Below, in pieces: positions 30,571-39,227 of a stretch of 64,000 bases of DNA; within the stretch, counting starts at the first letter, position 1, and the number at the start of each line of letters is the position of its first letter. The stretch is from contig NZ_CP096980.1 in NCBI RefSeq assembly GCF_002006355.2, positions 992,001 through 1,056,000 on the forward strand. The letters run 5' to 3'. The notes under the pieces are model-generated. The model did no database searches. It had not been told where the DNA came from and worked only from the letters and a program-made list of their open reading frames with translations. This DNA comes from Clostridium felsineum DSM 794. GTDB lineage: Bacteria > Bacillota > Clostridia > Clostridiales > Clostridiaceae. Position numbers and translations under genes: made by a program.

Positions 30571-31140
30571 ATGGAGGATAGAGAAAAACTAATTAGTTAT
30601 AACGATGTTTTTATAAGCCAAGAAGAAATAAAAAAATATGAAAATGAAAAAATTAATGATGCTGTGCTTTTAAAAATGAAAACTAATATGAAGAGGCTAT
30701 ATAAAAGAGCTAATATGGAAGAAGCTTTTGAAAAGGTTGAAGACCAATTTGAAAAAGATGAAAAGGTGAAGTATGTATTTTGGGCAGAAACCTATGGAGT
30801 TAGACTGGCACAGGGAATGGGATATGGATATGCATCTATATCATCTATATGGACTTCATGGCCTACTAAAACAGCAATAATTCTTACAGATAAAAGTATT
30901 TCAGTAATAGAAGCAAATGATTCATATTTAGCACTTAAAATAAAGCATTATAATTTTAAAGATATAGATTATATAGAGAATAAAAATGTGAATAAGGGAT
31001 TTGATTTATTAACAATAAAACCTTTGTTAGGTCAAGATATAAAATTAGAAATGCGCCATAGTGAAAAACATCTTAAATTTATAGAAGTTATTAAAGAGAA
31101 TAAATTAGATATGAGGATAAAAAAAAATAGCGAGAAATAA
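30571..31140 (+). CDS. Partner of ECF sigma factor, PH-like C-terminal domain
   Basis: A 189-residue protein co-transcribed with the sigma factor. The N-terminal half is charged and helical (YENEKINDAVLLKMKTNMKRLYKRA); the C-terminal half is beta-rich with KTAIILTDKSISVIEA and KDIDYIENKN, as in bacterial PH-like domains. I do not recognise a named family. The position suggests control of the sigma factor, yet the annotated frame has no membrane segment. A run of nine A at 31119-31127 sits nine codons before the stop; reading one A fewer continues into a membrane segment to 31255. Confidence 0.7.
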   Translation: MEDREKLISYNDVFISQEEIKKYENEKINDAVLLKMKTNMKRLYKRANMEEAFEKVEDQFEKDEKVKYVFWAETYGVRLAQGMGYGYASISSIWTSWPTKTAIILTDKSISVIEANDSYLALKIKHYNFKDIDYIENKNVNKGFDLLTIKPLLGQDIKLEMRHSEKHLKFIEVIKENKLDMRIKKNSEK

Positions 31141-31255
31141 TAAAGATAAAATTGCATATGGAATTTCAATAATATTAGCAATATTAATTTGGATATTACT
31201 ATTGTGGATGGTTATTTATAGAAATCTACCTGGGCTTGAGACAAGATTTAAATAA
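31121..31255 (+). other. Out-of-frame membrane-anchor extension of the sigma partner
   Basis: The +1 frame is open from just after the poly-A run and encodes NKDKIAYGISIILAILIWIL, more hydrophobic residues, YRNLPGLETRFK and a stop. It lacks its own start codon and ribosome site. A loss of one A, or slippage at A9, would fuse it to the preceding protein as a C-terminal tail anchor. Confidence 0.45.
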
Positions 31256-31327
31256 TTTAAACTATTGTTTTTAATTTTTACTGATATAATTAAAATTGTA
31301 ATTAAAAAGTTTTGAAGGGTGATATAT

Positions 31328-32146
31328 TTGAACAAAAGATTTGAAGGATGGCTTTTAATATCGGATATGGATGATACTTTAATTGATAGTGACAGAAGAA
31401 TATCAGACAAAAATATAGAGGCAATAAAAAAATTTCAGAGTTTAGGTGGGAGATTTACTATAGCTACAGGGAGAACAATGGAGTCGGCATATAGATATAT
31501 AAGAGATCTTCCTGTTGATTTACCTGTAATACTTTATAATGGAGCTAAAATATATGATTTTCAAAATGAAAAAACTGTGTTTGAAATAGAATTAGAAGAT
31601 AGAGTGAAGGAAATAGTAAAAAAAATAAAAGAGTATAATCCTTCATTTGGTATTGAGATATACAGTAATGAAAATACTTATATTTATAGTTCTTGTAGGT
31701 TTACAGAAAGATTTAAAAAGAGAGGATACGAAGTTTTTTATGAAATTCCAGAAACACTTTGGAAAGAAAACTGGACGAAAGTTCTTGTTTTGGCAGAAGA
31801 GGAAGATGAAGATTATTTAGAAGAAAATTTTGAAAATCTTTTTGGAAAAATAAATTTAGTAAGAAGCGGAGAAAATTATTTAGAAATACTTCCAGATAAT
31901 CTATCAAAAGGGGCTGCATTAAAAAATCTTTGTAACCTTAAAAATATAGATATTAATAAGGTGATTTCAGTAGGTGACAATATGAATGATTATGAACTTA
32001 TAAAATCGGCGGGATACGGCTTTTGTGTATCAAATGGTAATAAGAAACTTATAAGTATGTGTAGTAATATATGTCCATCAAATGATGAAAATCCTATTGA
32101 ATATATTGTTAATCTTGCTATGAATAATTTTGAAAAATTGAAGTAA
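31328..32146 (+). CDS. Cof-type HAD-superfamily phosphatase
   Basis: A 272-residue cytoplasmic HAD hydrolase of the Cof subfamily with a C2 cap. Motif I is ISDMDDTLIDSD with the nucleophile Asp, motif II is TIATGRT, and motifs III and IV come as NLSKGAAL and SVGDNMNDYELI. It probably dephosphorylates sugar phosphates or flavin-type substrates. I choose TTG 31328, which has GAAGGGTGA 6 nt upstream; the in-frame GTG at 31319 lies inside that ribosome site. Confidence 0.87.
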   Translation: MNKRFEGWLLISDMDDTLIDSDRRISDKNIEAIKKFQSLGGRFTIATGRTMESAYRYIRDLPVDLPVILYNGAKIYDFQNEKTVFEIELEDRVKEIVKKIKEYNPSFGIEIYSNENTYIYSSCRFTERFKKRGYEVFYEIPETLWKENWTKVLVLAEEEDEDYLEENFENLFGKINLVRSGENYLEILPDNLSKGAALKNLCNLKNIDINKVISVGDNMNDYELIKSAGYGFCVSNGNKKLISMCSNICPSNDENPIEYIVNLAMNNFEKLK

Positions 32147-32226
32147 AGATGATAAAAAGTATTTTAATGTAATAAAATCCCCTTTATAATAGAAATATAT
32201 ATTTTATTATAAAGGGGAGAAAATTT

Positions 32227-33240
32227 ATGAATAAAAAAATCAAAATTATAAATATTACTATTATATTATTAAGTATATTTATGTTTTTTAGTGGTAAGGC
32301 TGTATTGGCTTCAAGTTATAATTTAAATACTAATTCAATTAGCTATTTTGATTTTAAGAATGGAGAATTTACAAGACCTAATCCTACTGGCTTTCTAAAT
32401 TGGGTAAATAGCCAAGTTATAACTAAGCATAATCCACATCACAATGGCTATGATGAAGTTTATACATCGGGAGAACCTCAAATAGTGGAAGGGGATTTTA
32501 TGTATGGGGATTTAAGAGTTAAGTTAAAGAATGAATGGGTATCAATTTATGAATACTCTCTTGATTCTAAATCACCAGTGTGGACAAATATAGGAAGAGT
32601 AAAAACTGATTCTAAGGGACATATACAATATAATATACCTGATAATATGAAATTATCTGTGGGTACACATTTAATTAAACTTTACGTTGAAGGTGATGGA
32701 ACAGAAGCGGATATGTATCTTCAAATTTTAGATGGAGCTAAAAAATATGTTGTTTTTGATATGGATGGAACTTTAACAACAAGTGATTTTGAAGATGTAA
32801 AGCAATATGCTGGTGAGTTTTTTAATTCAAGCTATAAAGCAGAAATGTATCCAGATGCAAATAATGTGGTTAAATATTATGCATCGAAAGGCTATGGAAT
32901 ATTATATTTAACAGCAAGACCATATTGGCTATCTGAGGAAAGTCAAAGTTGGCTTTGCACCGAAAATTTCCCTATGGGATTAGTTCATACTTCATCTGGA
33001 GGAGATTTAGTTCTTGGAGAAGCTGCTGCTACCTTTAAGGAAAATTATTTAAATAGTCTTAAAAGTAAAGGTATAGAATTTGACTATGGTTTTGGAAATG
33101 CAGGAACAGATGTGGAAGCTTATTCAAGTGTGGGAATTTCTAAAAATAACATCTTCACCATAGGTAAAAATAGAGGAATAAATGGTTCAGTTCCGATAGT
33201 AAGCTATACAGATTATTTAAAACAGTTAACAGGAAATTAG
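32227..33240 (+). CDS. Secreted LNS2 (lipin/Ned1/Smp2-like) HAD phosphatase
   Basis: A 337-residue exported protein. A signal peptide (IINITIILLSIFMFFSGKAVLA) is followed by an N-terminal beta domain of about 140 residues, with features such as KNEWVSIYEYSLD and GTHLIKLYVEGDGTEADM. The C-terminal LNS2-type HAD domain has motif I VFDMDGTLTTSD, motif II LTARP, a lysine region (AAATFKENYL) and FGNAGTDVEAY. Lipin-type enzymes dephosphorylate phosphatidate; export here suggests a different, extracellular phosphoester. GGGGAG sets the start. It is monocistronic. Confidence 0.83.
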   Translation: MNKKIKIINITIILLSIFMFFSGKAVLASSYNLNTNSISYFDFKNGEFTRPNPTGFLNWVNSQVITKHNPHHNGYDEVYTSGEPQIVEGDFMYGDLRVKLKNEWVSIYEYSLDSKSPVWTNIGRVKTDSKGHIQYNIPDNMKLSVGTHLIKLYVEGDGTEADMYLQILDGAKKYVVFDMDGTLTTSDFEDVKQYAGEFFNSSYKAEMYPDANNVVKYYASKGYGILYLTARPYWLSEESQSWLCTENFPMGLVHTSSGGDLVLGEAAATFKENYLNSLKSKGIEFDYGFGNAGTDVEAYSSVGISKNNIFTIGKNRGINGSVPIVSYTDYLKQLTGN

Positions 33241-33252
33241 AAATATATAATA

Positions 33253-33308
33253 AAAAACTTAAGCTGTACAAGCCATTGAATATTAATTTGTAGAACTTAA
33301 GTTTTTAT
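33253..33308. terminator. Bidirectional terminator
   Basis: AAAAACTTAAG (33253-33263) pairs with CTTAAGTTTTT (33296-33306), with inner short pairing, between convergent genes. Confidence 0.7.
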
Positions 33309-33315
33309 TTGTTAC

Positions 33316-34239
33316 TTAATGTTTATATAAGCCTTCTATAGAATGAATAATGTGGATTATACAATCATTATAAGGCGTAGGAATTTTGTAAGCTTTTCCT
33401 AAAGTAGAAACAGCTCCGTTGATATGGTCTATTTCGGTAAGCCTTTTATTTAAAACATCCTGATTCATCGAAGTTATTGCATTTCTTAAGTCTTTATTAA
33501 TGTATTTTTCTACTCTAGTAATTACTTCATTTTTGTCGAAGTGAGTTCCATCAATAATTGCAACATCAACAGCTTCAGATAAAATATTCCTTACAATCTC
33601 AAAAGCATGTTTGTTTTCACCAAGATAGCCTATTTTACAATTTAGAATTGCAGTTATAGCGTTAAGAGCCATATTAATGAATAATTTATTCCAGATAATT
33701 TCTTGAATGTTCTCATAAACTACTGTTTTTAAATTGCAGGCTTCAAATAATTTTTTTGTATTTTCAAGTACGGTATTATTATAAGCAACCATACCTATAT
33801 TTGTTATTCCATTTTGGTTATGAGATATTTTGTTATTCTCTAAAATAGAGCAGCTGTGTTCAGTTGTGCCAATTAGTATGTTTTCTTTTTTTATGAATTT
33901 TTCTAAATCCCTATCGTTTCCAGCACCATTTTGCAGAGAAATTGCAAGTGTAGAATCATTAAATAAGTTTAAGTTACTTTTTAAGGCAGATAAGGTGTAA
34001 AGATTTTTAACAAATAAAATAACCAAATCCATAGTACATAAGCTTGATGAATTAGTAAATGCAGGAATTTTAAAAACTTCTGTTTTATCGCTTTCTTTTT
34101 CATAAATTAATATACCATCGTTGTTTATAGAATTGACAGTTTTTTCATTAACATCAATCATATAAACATCATTGTTACGTGAGAGATAAGCACCATAGAG
34201 TCCGCCCATAGCCCCAGCACCTATTACTGCAATTTTCAA
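33316..34239 (-). CDS. Ketopantoate reductase family protein (ApbA/PanE)
   Basis: A 307-residue NADPH-dependent 2-dehydropantoate 2-reductase family member. The Rossmann motif VIGAGAMGGLYGAYLS is at the N-terminus, with SLQNGAGN in the nucleotide domain and the catalytic lysine region NIQEIIWNKLFINMALNAI. It would reduce ketopantoate to pantoate, completing the route served by panB and panC at 47779-49472, though the genes are 14 kb apart. The start is TTG 34239 with AAGGGAG upstream. Family members with other substrates exist. Confidence 0.83.
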   Translation of the reverse strand: MKIAVIGAGAMGGLYGAYLSRNNDVYMIDVNEKTVNSINNDGILIYEKESDKTEVFKIPAFTNSSSLCTMDLVILFVKNLYTLSALKSNLNLFNDSTLAISLQNGAGNDRDLEKFIKKENILIGTTEHSCSILENNKISHNQNGITNIGMVAYNNTVLENTKKLFEACNLKTVVYENIQEIIWNKLFINMALNAITAILNCKIGYLGENKHAFEIVRNILSEAVDVAIIDGTHFDKNEVITRVEKYINKDLRNAITSMNQDVLNKRLTEIDHINGAVSTLGKAYKIPTPYNDCIIHIIHSIEGLYKH

Positions 34240-34347
34240 TAGTATCCACTCCCTTGTCTATTATATAGATTAATTTTAATATATTAAGATAGATAAGTAA
34301 ATAAAAGTATATTTTAAAGAACAAGAGTAGAATTGGAAGGTGATTTT

Positions 34348-34923
34348 GTGAATAGAGTTATTAAAATCGTACCTAATAGTTTAACTTTATTTAGAATAAT
34401 AATGGCATTTATATTTATGTATTTTATAATAATGCATTTTCAATATAATAATCTAGGAATTGAAGAGATAATAATTGTTTTCTTGGCTATCTGTTTTTCG
34501 GATTTATTAGATGGTAAAATTGCAAGAAAGATGGAGGTAACCTCAGAGATAGGAGCAAAACTAGATGTAGTTGCCGACTTATTATATATAGTAACATCAT
34601 ATATTACATTAATAGTGTTTAAAATTATGCCTATTTGGTTTTTATTATTTGTATTTTTTAAATTTCTTGAATTTATAATTACATCAAAGTTGATAAGGGG
34701 TTTAAATAATTCTGATAATTTTTTTATTTTTGATCCAATTGGAAGAGTTGTTTCTGCAATATTTTTTATAATTCCTGGCATGTTTTGTGTTTCAATGTTT
34801 GTAGATGCATATATTATAAAAAGATTCGTAAATTATTTTTTGTATGTAGTAATGGTATTTGGATTTTTCTCATCATATTTAAGAATAAAAAATGTATATA
34901 TGATAATTAAAAAAAGAATTTGA
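34348..34923 (+). CDS. CDP-alcohol phosphatidyltransferase
   Basis: A 191-residue membrane enzyme with about five or six hydrophobic segments. The CDP-alcohol signature is complete: three Asp and DG-x2-AR (DLLDGKIARK) followed by G-x3-D-x3-D (IGAKLDVVAD). It joins a polar alcohol to CDP-diacylglycerol in phospholipid synthesis. The start NSLTLFRI is PgsA-like, but sequence alone does not tell glycerophosphate from another headgroup. GTG 34348 follows GGAAGGTGAT; the in-frame TTG at 34333 precedes that ribosome site. Confidence 0.85.
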   Translation: MNRVIKIVPNSLTLFRIIMAFIFMYFIIMHFQYNNLGIEEIIIVFLAICFSDLLDGKIARKMEVTSEIGAKLDVVADLLYIVTSYITLIVFKIMPIWFLLFVFFKFLEFIITSKLIRGLNNSDNFFIFDPIGRVVSAIFFIIPGMFCVSMFVDAYIIKRFVNYFLYVVMVFGFFSSYLRIKNVYMIIKKRI

Positions 34924-34992
34924 TTTTTTATCCGTATAACCTCCTTGTAATTGATAAATTCTATAATATAAGAATAGGTGGAGGAAAAAATT

Positions 34993-35463
34993 ATGATTAT
35001 AAGAAAAATAGAGAGAAAAGATATTAATCAGCTTGAAAACCTTATTAATAGTTGTATGAGAGAATTTAAAGGAGATAAAGTAGGGTGTACGGATGTAAAT
35101 TTTGATTTTAGCATATTTTATAGTGAAGAGAAAAATAAAAAATCAAATTATTGGGTTGTAGAGGAAGACGAAAATTTGGTAGCAGGCTGTGGCATTAAGC
35201 CTTTAAGTAATAATGGAGATATATGTGAGCTTTATAGCATGTATTTACTTAAAGAGGTAAGGCAAAGTAGGATTGATAAAATTTTATTAGAAATAGCCTT
35301 AGATTTTGCTGGAAGATATTATAGAAAGTGTTATGTTAAAACTTTTTCAAATATGATAGCTGTTAATGAATTTTATAAGAAAAATGGATTTATTTCTTTG
35401 AAAAAGCCAATTTTTGAAAAAAGCAATAATGAAAATGATGCGTGGTACATAAAAGAACTTTAA
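34993..35463 (+). CDS. GNAT-family N-acetyltransferase
   Basis: A 156-residue acetyltransferase. It starts IIRKIERKDINQLENLI, has WVVEEDENLVAGCGI in the central strands, a degenerate acetyl-CoA loop (LLKEVRQSRIDKILLEIAL, lacking the usual Gly-x-Gly) and the C-terminal FYKKNGFISLKKP typical of GNAT proteins. GGAGG lies 8 nt before ATG 34993. It is probably monocistronic; the acceptor substrate is unknown. Confidence 0.82.
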   Translation: MIIRKIERKDINQLENLINSCMREFKGDKVGCTDVNFDFSIFYSEEKNKKSNYWVVEEDENLVAGCGIKPLSNNGDICELYSMYLLKEVRQSRIDKILLEIALDFAGRYYRKCYVKTFSNMIAVNEFYKKNGFISLKKPIFEKSNNENDAWYIKEL

Positions 35464-35480
35464 TTGAACATATCGTTAAC

Positions 35481-35517
35481 AAAAAACAATCTGCAAAATG
35501 TGCAGATTGTTTTTTTA
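35481..35517. terminator. Strong bidirectional terminator
   Basis: AAAAAACAATCTGCA pairs with TGCAGATTGTTTTTT across a 5-nt loop, between the GNAT gene and the convergent lipoprotein gene. Confidence 0.9.
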
Positions 35518-35519
35518 CT

Positions 35520-35987
35520 TTATTGATTATTTGTTGTAGTATTCTTCTCTAGATTAAAACTTCCACGTAAAGTCTGCCATACTGTATTTGCTTGATCTTG
35601 CGTTATTATTCCATTTTGAACTAAGCTATTTAGTGGATTGAAATTTTGTCTATTGTTGTTTTTATTATTATTTTGGACATTATCACCAGAGTTATTAGGC
35701 TTATTTGCACCACTATCGTTAGATTTATTGCCAGCTCTTCTATGTCCCTTTCCAATATGGTTAGTTAAAGTAGTTAAGATTTTATCAGATTGAGCTTGAG
35801 TTATAGTGCTTTTAGTAACAAGTTCTTTAAGCTTTGATTGATATTGTGCTTTAATTTGAGTGGTATCTACTTTTTTTGTAGTTGTGTTATTTGAGTTTTG
35901 GGTAGCATTATTACTTCCACATCCAACCAACAAGGATAAGGATAAAGTTGAGGTTATGAAAAGCGCAACTATTTTTTTTATGTTCAT
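35520..35987 (-). CDS. Small predicted lipoprotein
   Basis: A 155-residue exported protein with a lipoprotein signal peptide and lipobox (LSLSLLVGCGSNN). Two short helical repeats of similar form (SKLKELVTKSTITQAQSDKI and NSLVQNGIITQDQANTVWQT) flank an Asn/Gly/Ser-rich linker. The pattern 'xGxITQxQAD' occurs in small clostridial surface proteins of unknown role. GGAGG sets the start. I do not assign a function. Confidence 0.78.
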   Translation of the reverse strand: MNIKKIVALFITSTLSLSLLVGCGSNNATQNSNNTTTKKVDTTQIKAQYQSKLKELVTKSTITQAQSDKILTTLTNHIGKGHRRAGNKSNDSGANKPNNSGDNVQNNNKNNNRQNFNPLNSLVQNGIITQDQANTVWQTLRGSFNLEKNTTTNNQ

Positions 35988-36112
35988 TTAAAAATCCTCC
36001 TAAAGTGAATATAGGAATTATTATATATTTTATTTCTTAACTCTCCATAACAATTTTATAAAGAAAAGCTGTAGTAGGTATAAAAAATTGATAAAACATC
36101 TAGAGTATATTA

Positions 36113-36448
36113 TTAAATTTTTGGATTGTTTTCAACATAGTTAAGAGCCCATGTGCAAAGACCCTTTAAAACAGGAAGAAGACTTTGTCCAGAATTAGTA
36201 AGAGAATATTCAACCTTAGGTGGTACAGATGGATAAACAGATCTATGTATTAGTCCGGTTTCTTCTAAAGCTCTAAGTTGTTGAGTAAGCATTTTATGGG
36301 TGATTTTAGGTAATTTCTTTTTTAACTGACCAAATCTTAAAGTTTCTTTTCCCAAGTACCAAAGAATAAGAGTCTTCCATTTTCCACCTATGATTTCCAT
36401 GGTAAGTTCCATAGAACAATTATATTCTATATTATTATATTTAATCAT
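36113..36448 (-). CDS. HxlR-family transcriptional regulator
   Basis: A 111-residue winged-helix protein of the HxlR family. The hallmark CSMELTMEIIGGKWKTLILWYL is at the N-terminus (Cys often redox- or aldehyde-sensing), followed by LRFGQLKKKLPKITHKMLTQQLRAL as the DNA-binding helices. It is divergent from a ferredoxin-nitroreductase gene and shares its 159-bp control region, so it very likely controls that gene. Confidence 0.9.
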   Translation of the reverse strand: MIKYNNIEYNCSMELTMEIIGGKWKTLILWYLGKETLRFGQLKKKLPKITHKMLTQQLRALEETGLIHRSVYPSVPPKVEYSLTNSGQSLLPVLKGLCTWALNYVENNPKI

Positions 36449-36475
36449 TATTATCCTCCTGAAATTTAAATTATG

Positions 36476-36495
36476 TAGTATACAAATGGGTACTA
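36476..36495. promoter_or_regulatory. Inverted repeat, possible HxlR operator
   Basis: TAGTA (36476-36480) and TACTA (36491-36495) are 10 bp apart, just upstream of hxlR in the divergent control region. GTAC-type inverted repeats are usual for HxlR proteins. Confidence 0.45.
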
Positions 36496-36607
36496 TAGCA
36501 CTTTAATGTGCGTACTTGTTAAATTAGCAATTAATGCCTACTATTATAACGTAAGCAATTTGTTTATACAAGCAAGTATATGAGTATACAAGAGAGGATG
36601 AAGTATA

Positions 36608-37417
36608 ATGGAACTTATTAAGTTACAAAAGTCAAAATGTAAAAAGTGTGGAATTTGTATAGAGGTATGTCCATCAATAGTTTTAGGTATGGGAGAAGAA
36701 GGACCGGAAGAATTAGAAGGAACAAACTGTATAGGATGTGGACAATGTGTGGCAGTATGTCCTAATAAAGCTATTGATAATGTTAGAACACCTCTTTTAA
36801 GGCAGCAAGAATTAAAACAATTTCCTGTAATAGACGAAAACAAAGCCGAAATGTTTTTAAGATCACGTAGATCAATTAGATGCTATAAAAATATTCCTGT
36901 AGAGAAAGAAAAGTTAATGAAGTTAATTAATATTGCTCATTTTGCTCCCACAGCAAGTAATAGTCAGAATATATCATACGTTATAGTTACAGATAAAAAA
37001 ATACTTAAAAAAGCTACTGAAGTTGTTATAAACTGGATGGAAGATAAAATAGATACACCTACTATGCACTGGAGCTTTCCTAAACATATTAAGGATTATA
37101 GGGAACAAGGAATAGATAAAATACTAAGAAATGCTCCTACATTAGTTTTAGCAACTGCGCCTAAAGGATTCAAAAATGGGCGAGAAAATACTATTTTTTC
37201 TTTTTCTTATATGGAGTTATTTGCAACTACTTTAGGCTTAGGAAGTTGCTTTGCGGGTCTTTTTGAAATGTGTGTATTTGATAAATATGAGCCTCTTATG
37301 GAGTTATTTAATATTTCAGAAGATAGTGTAATAACAGGAGCTGTAATGGTAGGCTATCCCAAATATAAATATAAGAGGGTAGTGGATAGAAATCCATTAG
37401 AAGTAAGCTATGTTTAA
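36608..37417 (+). CDS. Nitroreductase fused to an N-terminal 2[4Fe-4S] ferredoxin domain
   Basis: A 269-residue fusion. Residues 10-55 carry two ferredoxin clusters (CKKCGICIEVCP and CIGCGQCVAVCP). Residues 80-269 form a nitroreductase-type FMN domain (RSRRSIRCYKNIPVE, APTASNSQNISYVI, TTLGLGSCFAGL, VGYPKYKYKR). The clusters would pass electrons from reduced ferredoxin-type donors to FMN. GAGAGGAT precedes the start. The divergent HxlR gene is the likely regulator. Confidence 0.9.
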   Translation: MELIKLQKSKCKKCGICIEVCPSIVLGMGEEGPEELEGTNCIGCGQCVAVCPNKAIDNVRTPLLRQQELKQFPVIDENKAEMFLRSRRSIRCYKNIPVEKEKLMKLINIAHFAPTASNSQNISYVIVTDKKILKKATEVVINWMEDKIDTPTMHWSFPKHIKDYREQGIDKILRNAPTLVLATAPKGFKNGRENTIFSFSYMELFATTLGLGSCFAGLFEMCVFDKYEPLMELFNISEDSVITGAVMVGYPKYKYKRVVDRNPLEVSYV

Positions 37418-37449
37418 AATAAGGTGCTGAAAATTAAAAGCACCTTATT

Positions 37450-38082
37450 CTAAATATTTAAATTGGCAATTTTATATAAACGTTTAAAGGGAATTATAGC
37501 TATAATCACAAGACAAATTACACAGTCGATAGATAAAAATGAAGCATTATATATTATAGAATAAATAAGTGGAGATTGGCCTTTTGGTGCACTACTAGCG
37601 AAGAAAACAACACCAGAAACAACATGAAATAAAAGCCTTATAAATACAGCAGCAATTGTTCCAATTAGTCTTTTGTTTTTAAAATAACCAGCAAACCCAA
37701 GTGCCATATAAGGGAGAGGGTAATCAAAGAGTACTTGAACTGGGTGGAGTATATATGGGTCGATCATAAGATCAATTATTCCAAATAAAAATCCAGTTAA
37801 AAATCCAACTTCAGGACCATAAAAAAAAGCGATTAGTAGTATTGGCACCATACTTCCTAAGGTAATGTTTCCTCCTTGTGGAAGTTTATATATTTTAAAG
37901 AAGCTTAGAACTGTCGCAAGGGCAAGTACAACACCTATTTGAGTTATTAATTTTGTAGAGAATTTGATTTTTCTAATTCTCAATAGAACAATTATTATAA
38001 TTAAAACTCCTATAAGTGCAGCAATAGCGGATGGACTTTGTGATATTGTTTTAATACTTTTTGAAAATGAAAAATTGTCCAT
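37450..38082 (-). CDS. thiT: Thiamine ECF transporter S component
   Basis: A 210-residue membrane protein with about six hydrophobic segments. The ThiT/YuaJ thiamine-binding region is visible (FKIYKLPQGGNITLGSMVPI), as are ALGFAGYF and a Tyr/Trp-poor C-terminus. It binds thiamine and works with the shared EcfAA'T module encoded elsewhere. An extra N-terminal segment of about 45 residues precedes the usual start of the family. A TPP riboswitch in its leader confirms thiamine control. GGAGGTC sets the start. Confidence 0.93.
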   Translation of the reverse strand: MDNFSFSKSIKTISQSPSAIAALIGVLIIIIVLLRIRKIKFSTKLITQIGVVLALATVLSFFKIYKLPQGGNITLGSMVPILLIAFFYGPEVGFLTGFLFGIIDLMIDPYILHPVQVLFDYPLPYMALGFAGYFKNKRLIGTIAAVFIRLLFHVVSGVVFFASSAPKGQSPLIYSIIYNASFLSIDCVICLVIIAIIPFKRLYKIANLNI

Positions 38083-38123
38083 AATAAGACCTCCAAGATT
38101 AATATGTGCTTAAAGTTACCCAA

Positions 38124-38174
38124 AAAATAAAAAACTGTAATTAATAGTAGAAAAGTTCAACTATAAATTACAGT
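38124..38174 (-). terminator. Riboswitch-controlled terminator before thiT
   Basis: On the minus strand ACTGTAATTTATAGT pairs with ACTATTAATTACAGT (one mismatch), followed by TTTTTTATTTTTT. It lies between the TPP aptamer and the thiT ribosome site and is the probable expression platform. Confidence 0.85.
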
Positions 38175-38194
38175 AAATAATTCTGAATTTACAT

Positions 38195-38279
38195 TGCTTC
38201 CCTACGCTGGTATTATCCAGATCAGGTTAAGGGTTAACATGGTATAATTGTTTCTCAGCCCAAGGGCACCCCTAGCACA
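38195..38279 (-). promoter_or_regulatory. TPP riboswitch (THI element) of thiT
   Basis: Read on the minus strand, the conserved THI-box parts are present in order: GGGGTGCC, GGCTGAGA, ACCCTTAACCTGATCTGG, ATAATACCAGCGTAGGGA. TPP binding should favour the downstream terminator and switch thiT off. Confidence 0.97.
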
Positions 38280-38392
38280 CGTTTTTATTTATAAAATTTA
38301 TTGGATATTAATGAATCCTGTAGTTATTATAGTACATACATGGAAAAAAGTAAATCTTGATAAAATTAAATTTTCAAGATTTACTTTTAGTT

Positions 38393-39220
38393 TTATAGTA
38401 CTTGTACTTTAGATAAATTATTTTTTATATTTATTATTCTATCATTTAAGACTGGATGGACTAAATTAGGATTTATATCACATAGTGGAGTTAAAACAAA
38501 AAGTCGCTCTGTCATTCTAGGATGAGGTAAGGTTATGTGAGGATCATCTGTAATTAGATTATCATAAAGTAAAACATCTAAATCAATGGTTCGTGGTCCC
38601 CAGTGTACTGTTCTTTTTCGTTTTAAGGTTTCTTCAATTCTTAGAAAAAAGTCCACTAGTTCGTTTGGTGACATTAAGGTTTTTATTTCAGCAGCACAGT
38701 TTAAAAAATTATCTTGATTTAAATAACCAACAGGTCTTGTTATATAGAAATTAGAAACTTCAGTTAAAACGCATTGGAAATTTTTTTCTATAAGTGCAAG
38801 GGCTTCTTTTAAATTTTCTTCTTTATTTCCAATATTAGAACCAAGACCTATATAAGCTGTATGCCAACTTCTTTCGATTTCTACAGAAATACATTTCACA
38901 TGTTTTTTTACAGGAGCCCAAGGTTTTTTTAGGATTACCTTAACGGCTTTAACTAAATTGTAGTTTAGCAAAATAAACTCTGCTATTTTTTCAGCAGCAG
39001 TTTCTATTAAATCGAAACTTTGTTTTGTAAATTCTTCTTCTATATTATCTAATAGTTCAGCGTAATTTACGGTATCATTTAAAGCTTTTGATATCCCTGA
39101 TTTTCTTAAATCTAAATCTAAGTATAGGGATAATAAAAATTTTTGTCCAAGTGTTTTTTCTTCTTCCAACACACCATGATACGCAAATACTTCAAAATCT
39201 TCTATAGTTATTTTGTCCAA
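38393..39220 (-). CDS. folBK: Fused dihydroneopterin aldolase / HPPK
   Basis: A 275-residue bifunctional folate enzyme. Residues 1-118 are dihydroneopterin aldolase (FEVFAYHGVLEEEKTLGQKF; LKKPWAPV). Residues 120-275 are 6-hydroxymethyl-7,8-dihydropterin pyrophosphokinase (AYIGLGSNIGNKEENL, RRTVHWGPRTIDLDVLLY-type signature, LPHPRMTERLFVLTPL). Together they make the pterin pyrophosphate used by FolP. The TTG start lies 7 bp after the folP stop, with AAGGAG inside the folP end. Third gene of a folate operon. Confidence 0.94.
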   Translation of the reverse strand: MDKITIEDFEVFAYHGVLEEEKTLGQKFLLSLYLDLDLRKSGISKALNDTVNYAELLDNIEEEFTKQSFDLIETAAEKIAEFILLNYNLVKAVKVILKKPWAPVKKHVKCISVEIERSWHTAYIGLGSNIGNKEENLKEALALIEKNFQCVLTEVSNFYITRPVGYLNQDNFLNCAAEIKTLMSPNELVDFFLRIEETLKRKRTVHWGPRTIDLDVLLYDNLITDDPHITLPHPRMTERLFVLTPLCDINPNLVHPVLNDRIINIKNNLSKVQVL

Positions 39221-39227
39221 AGTTTGC

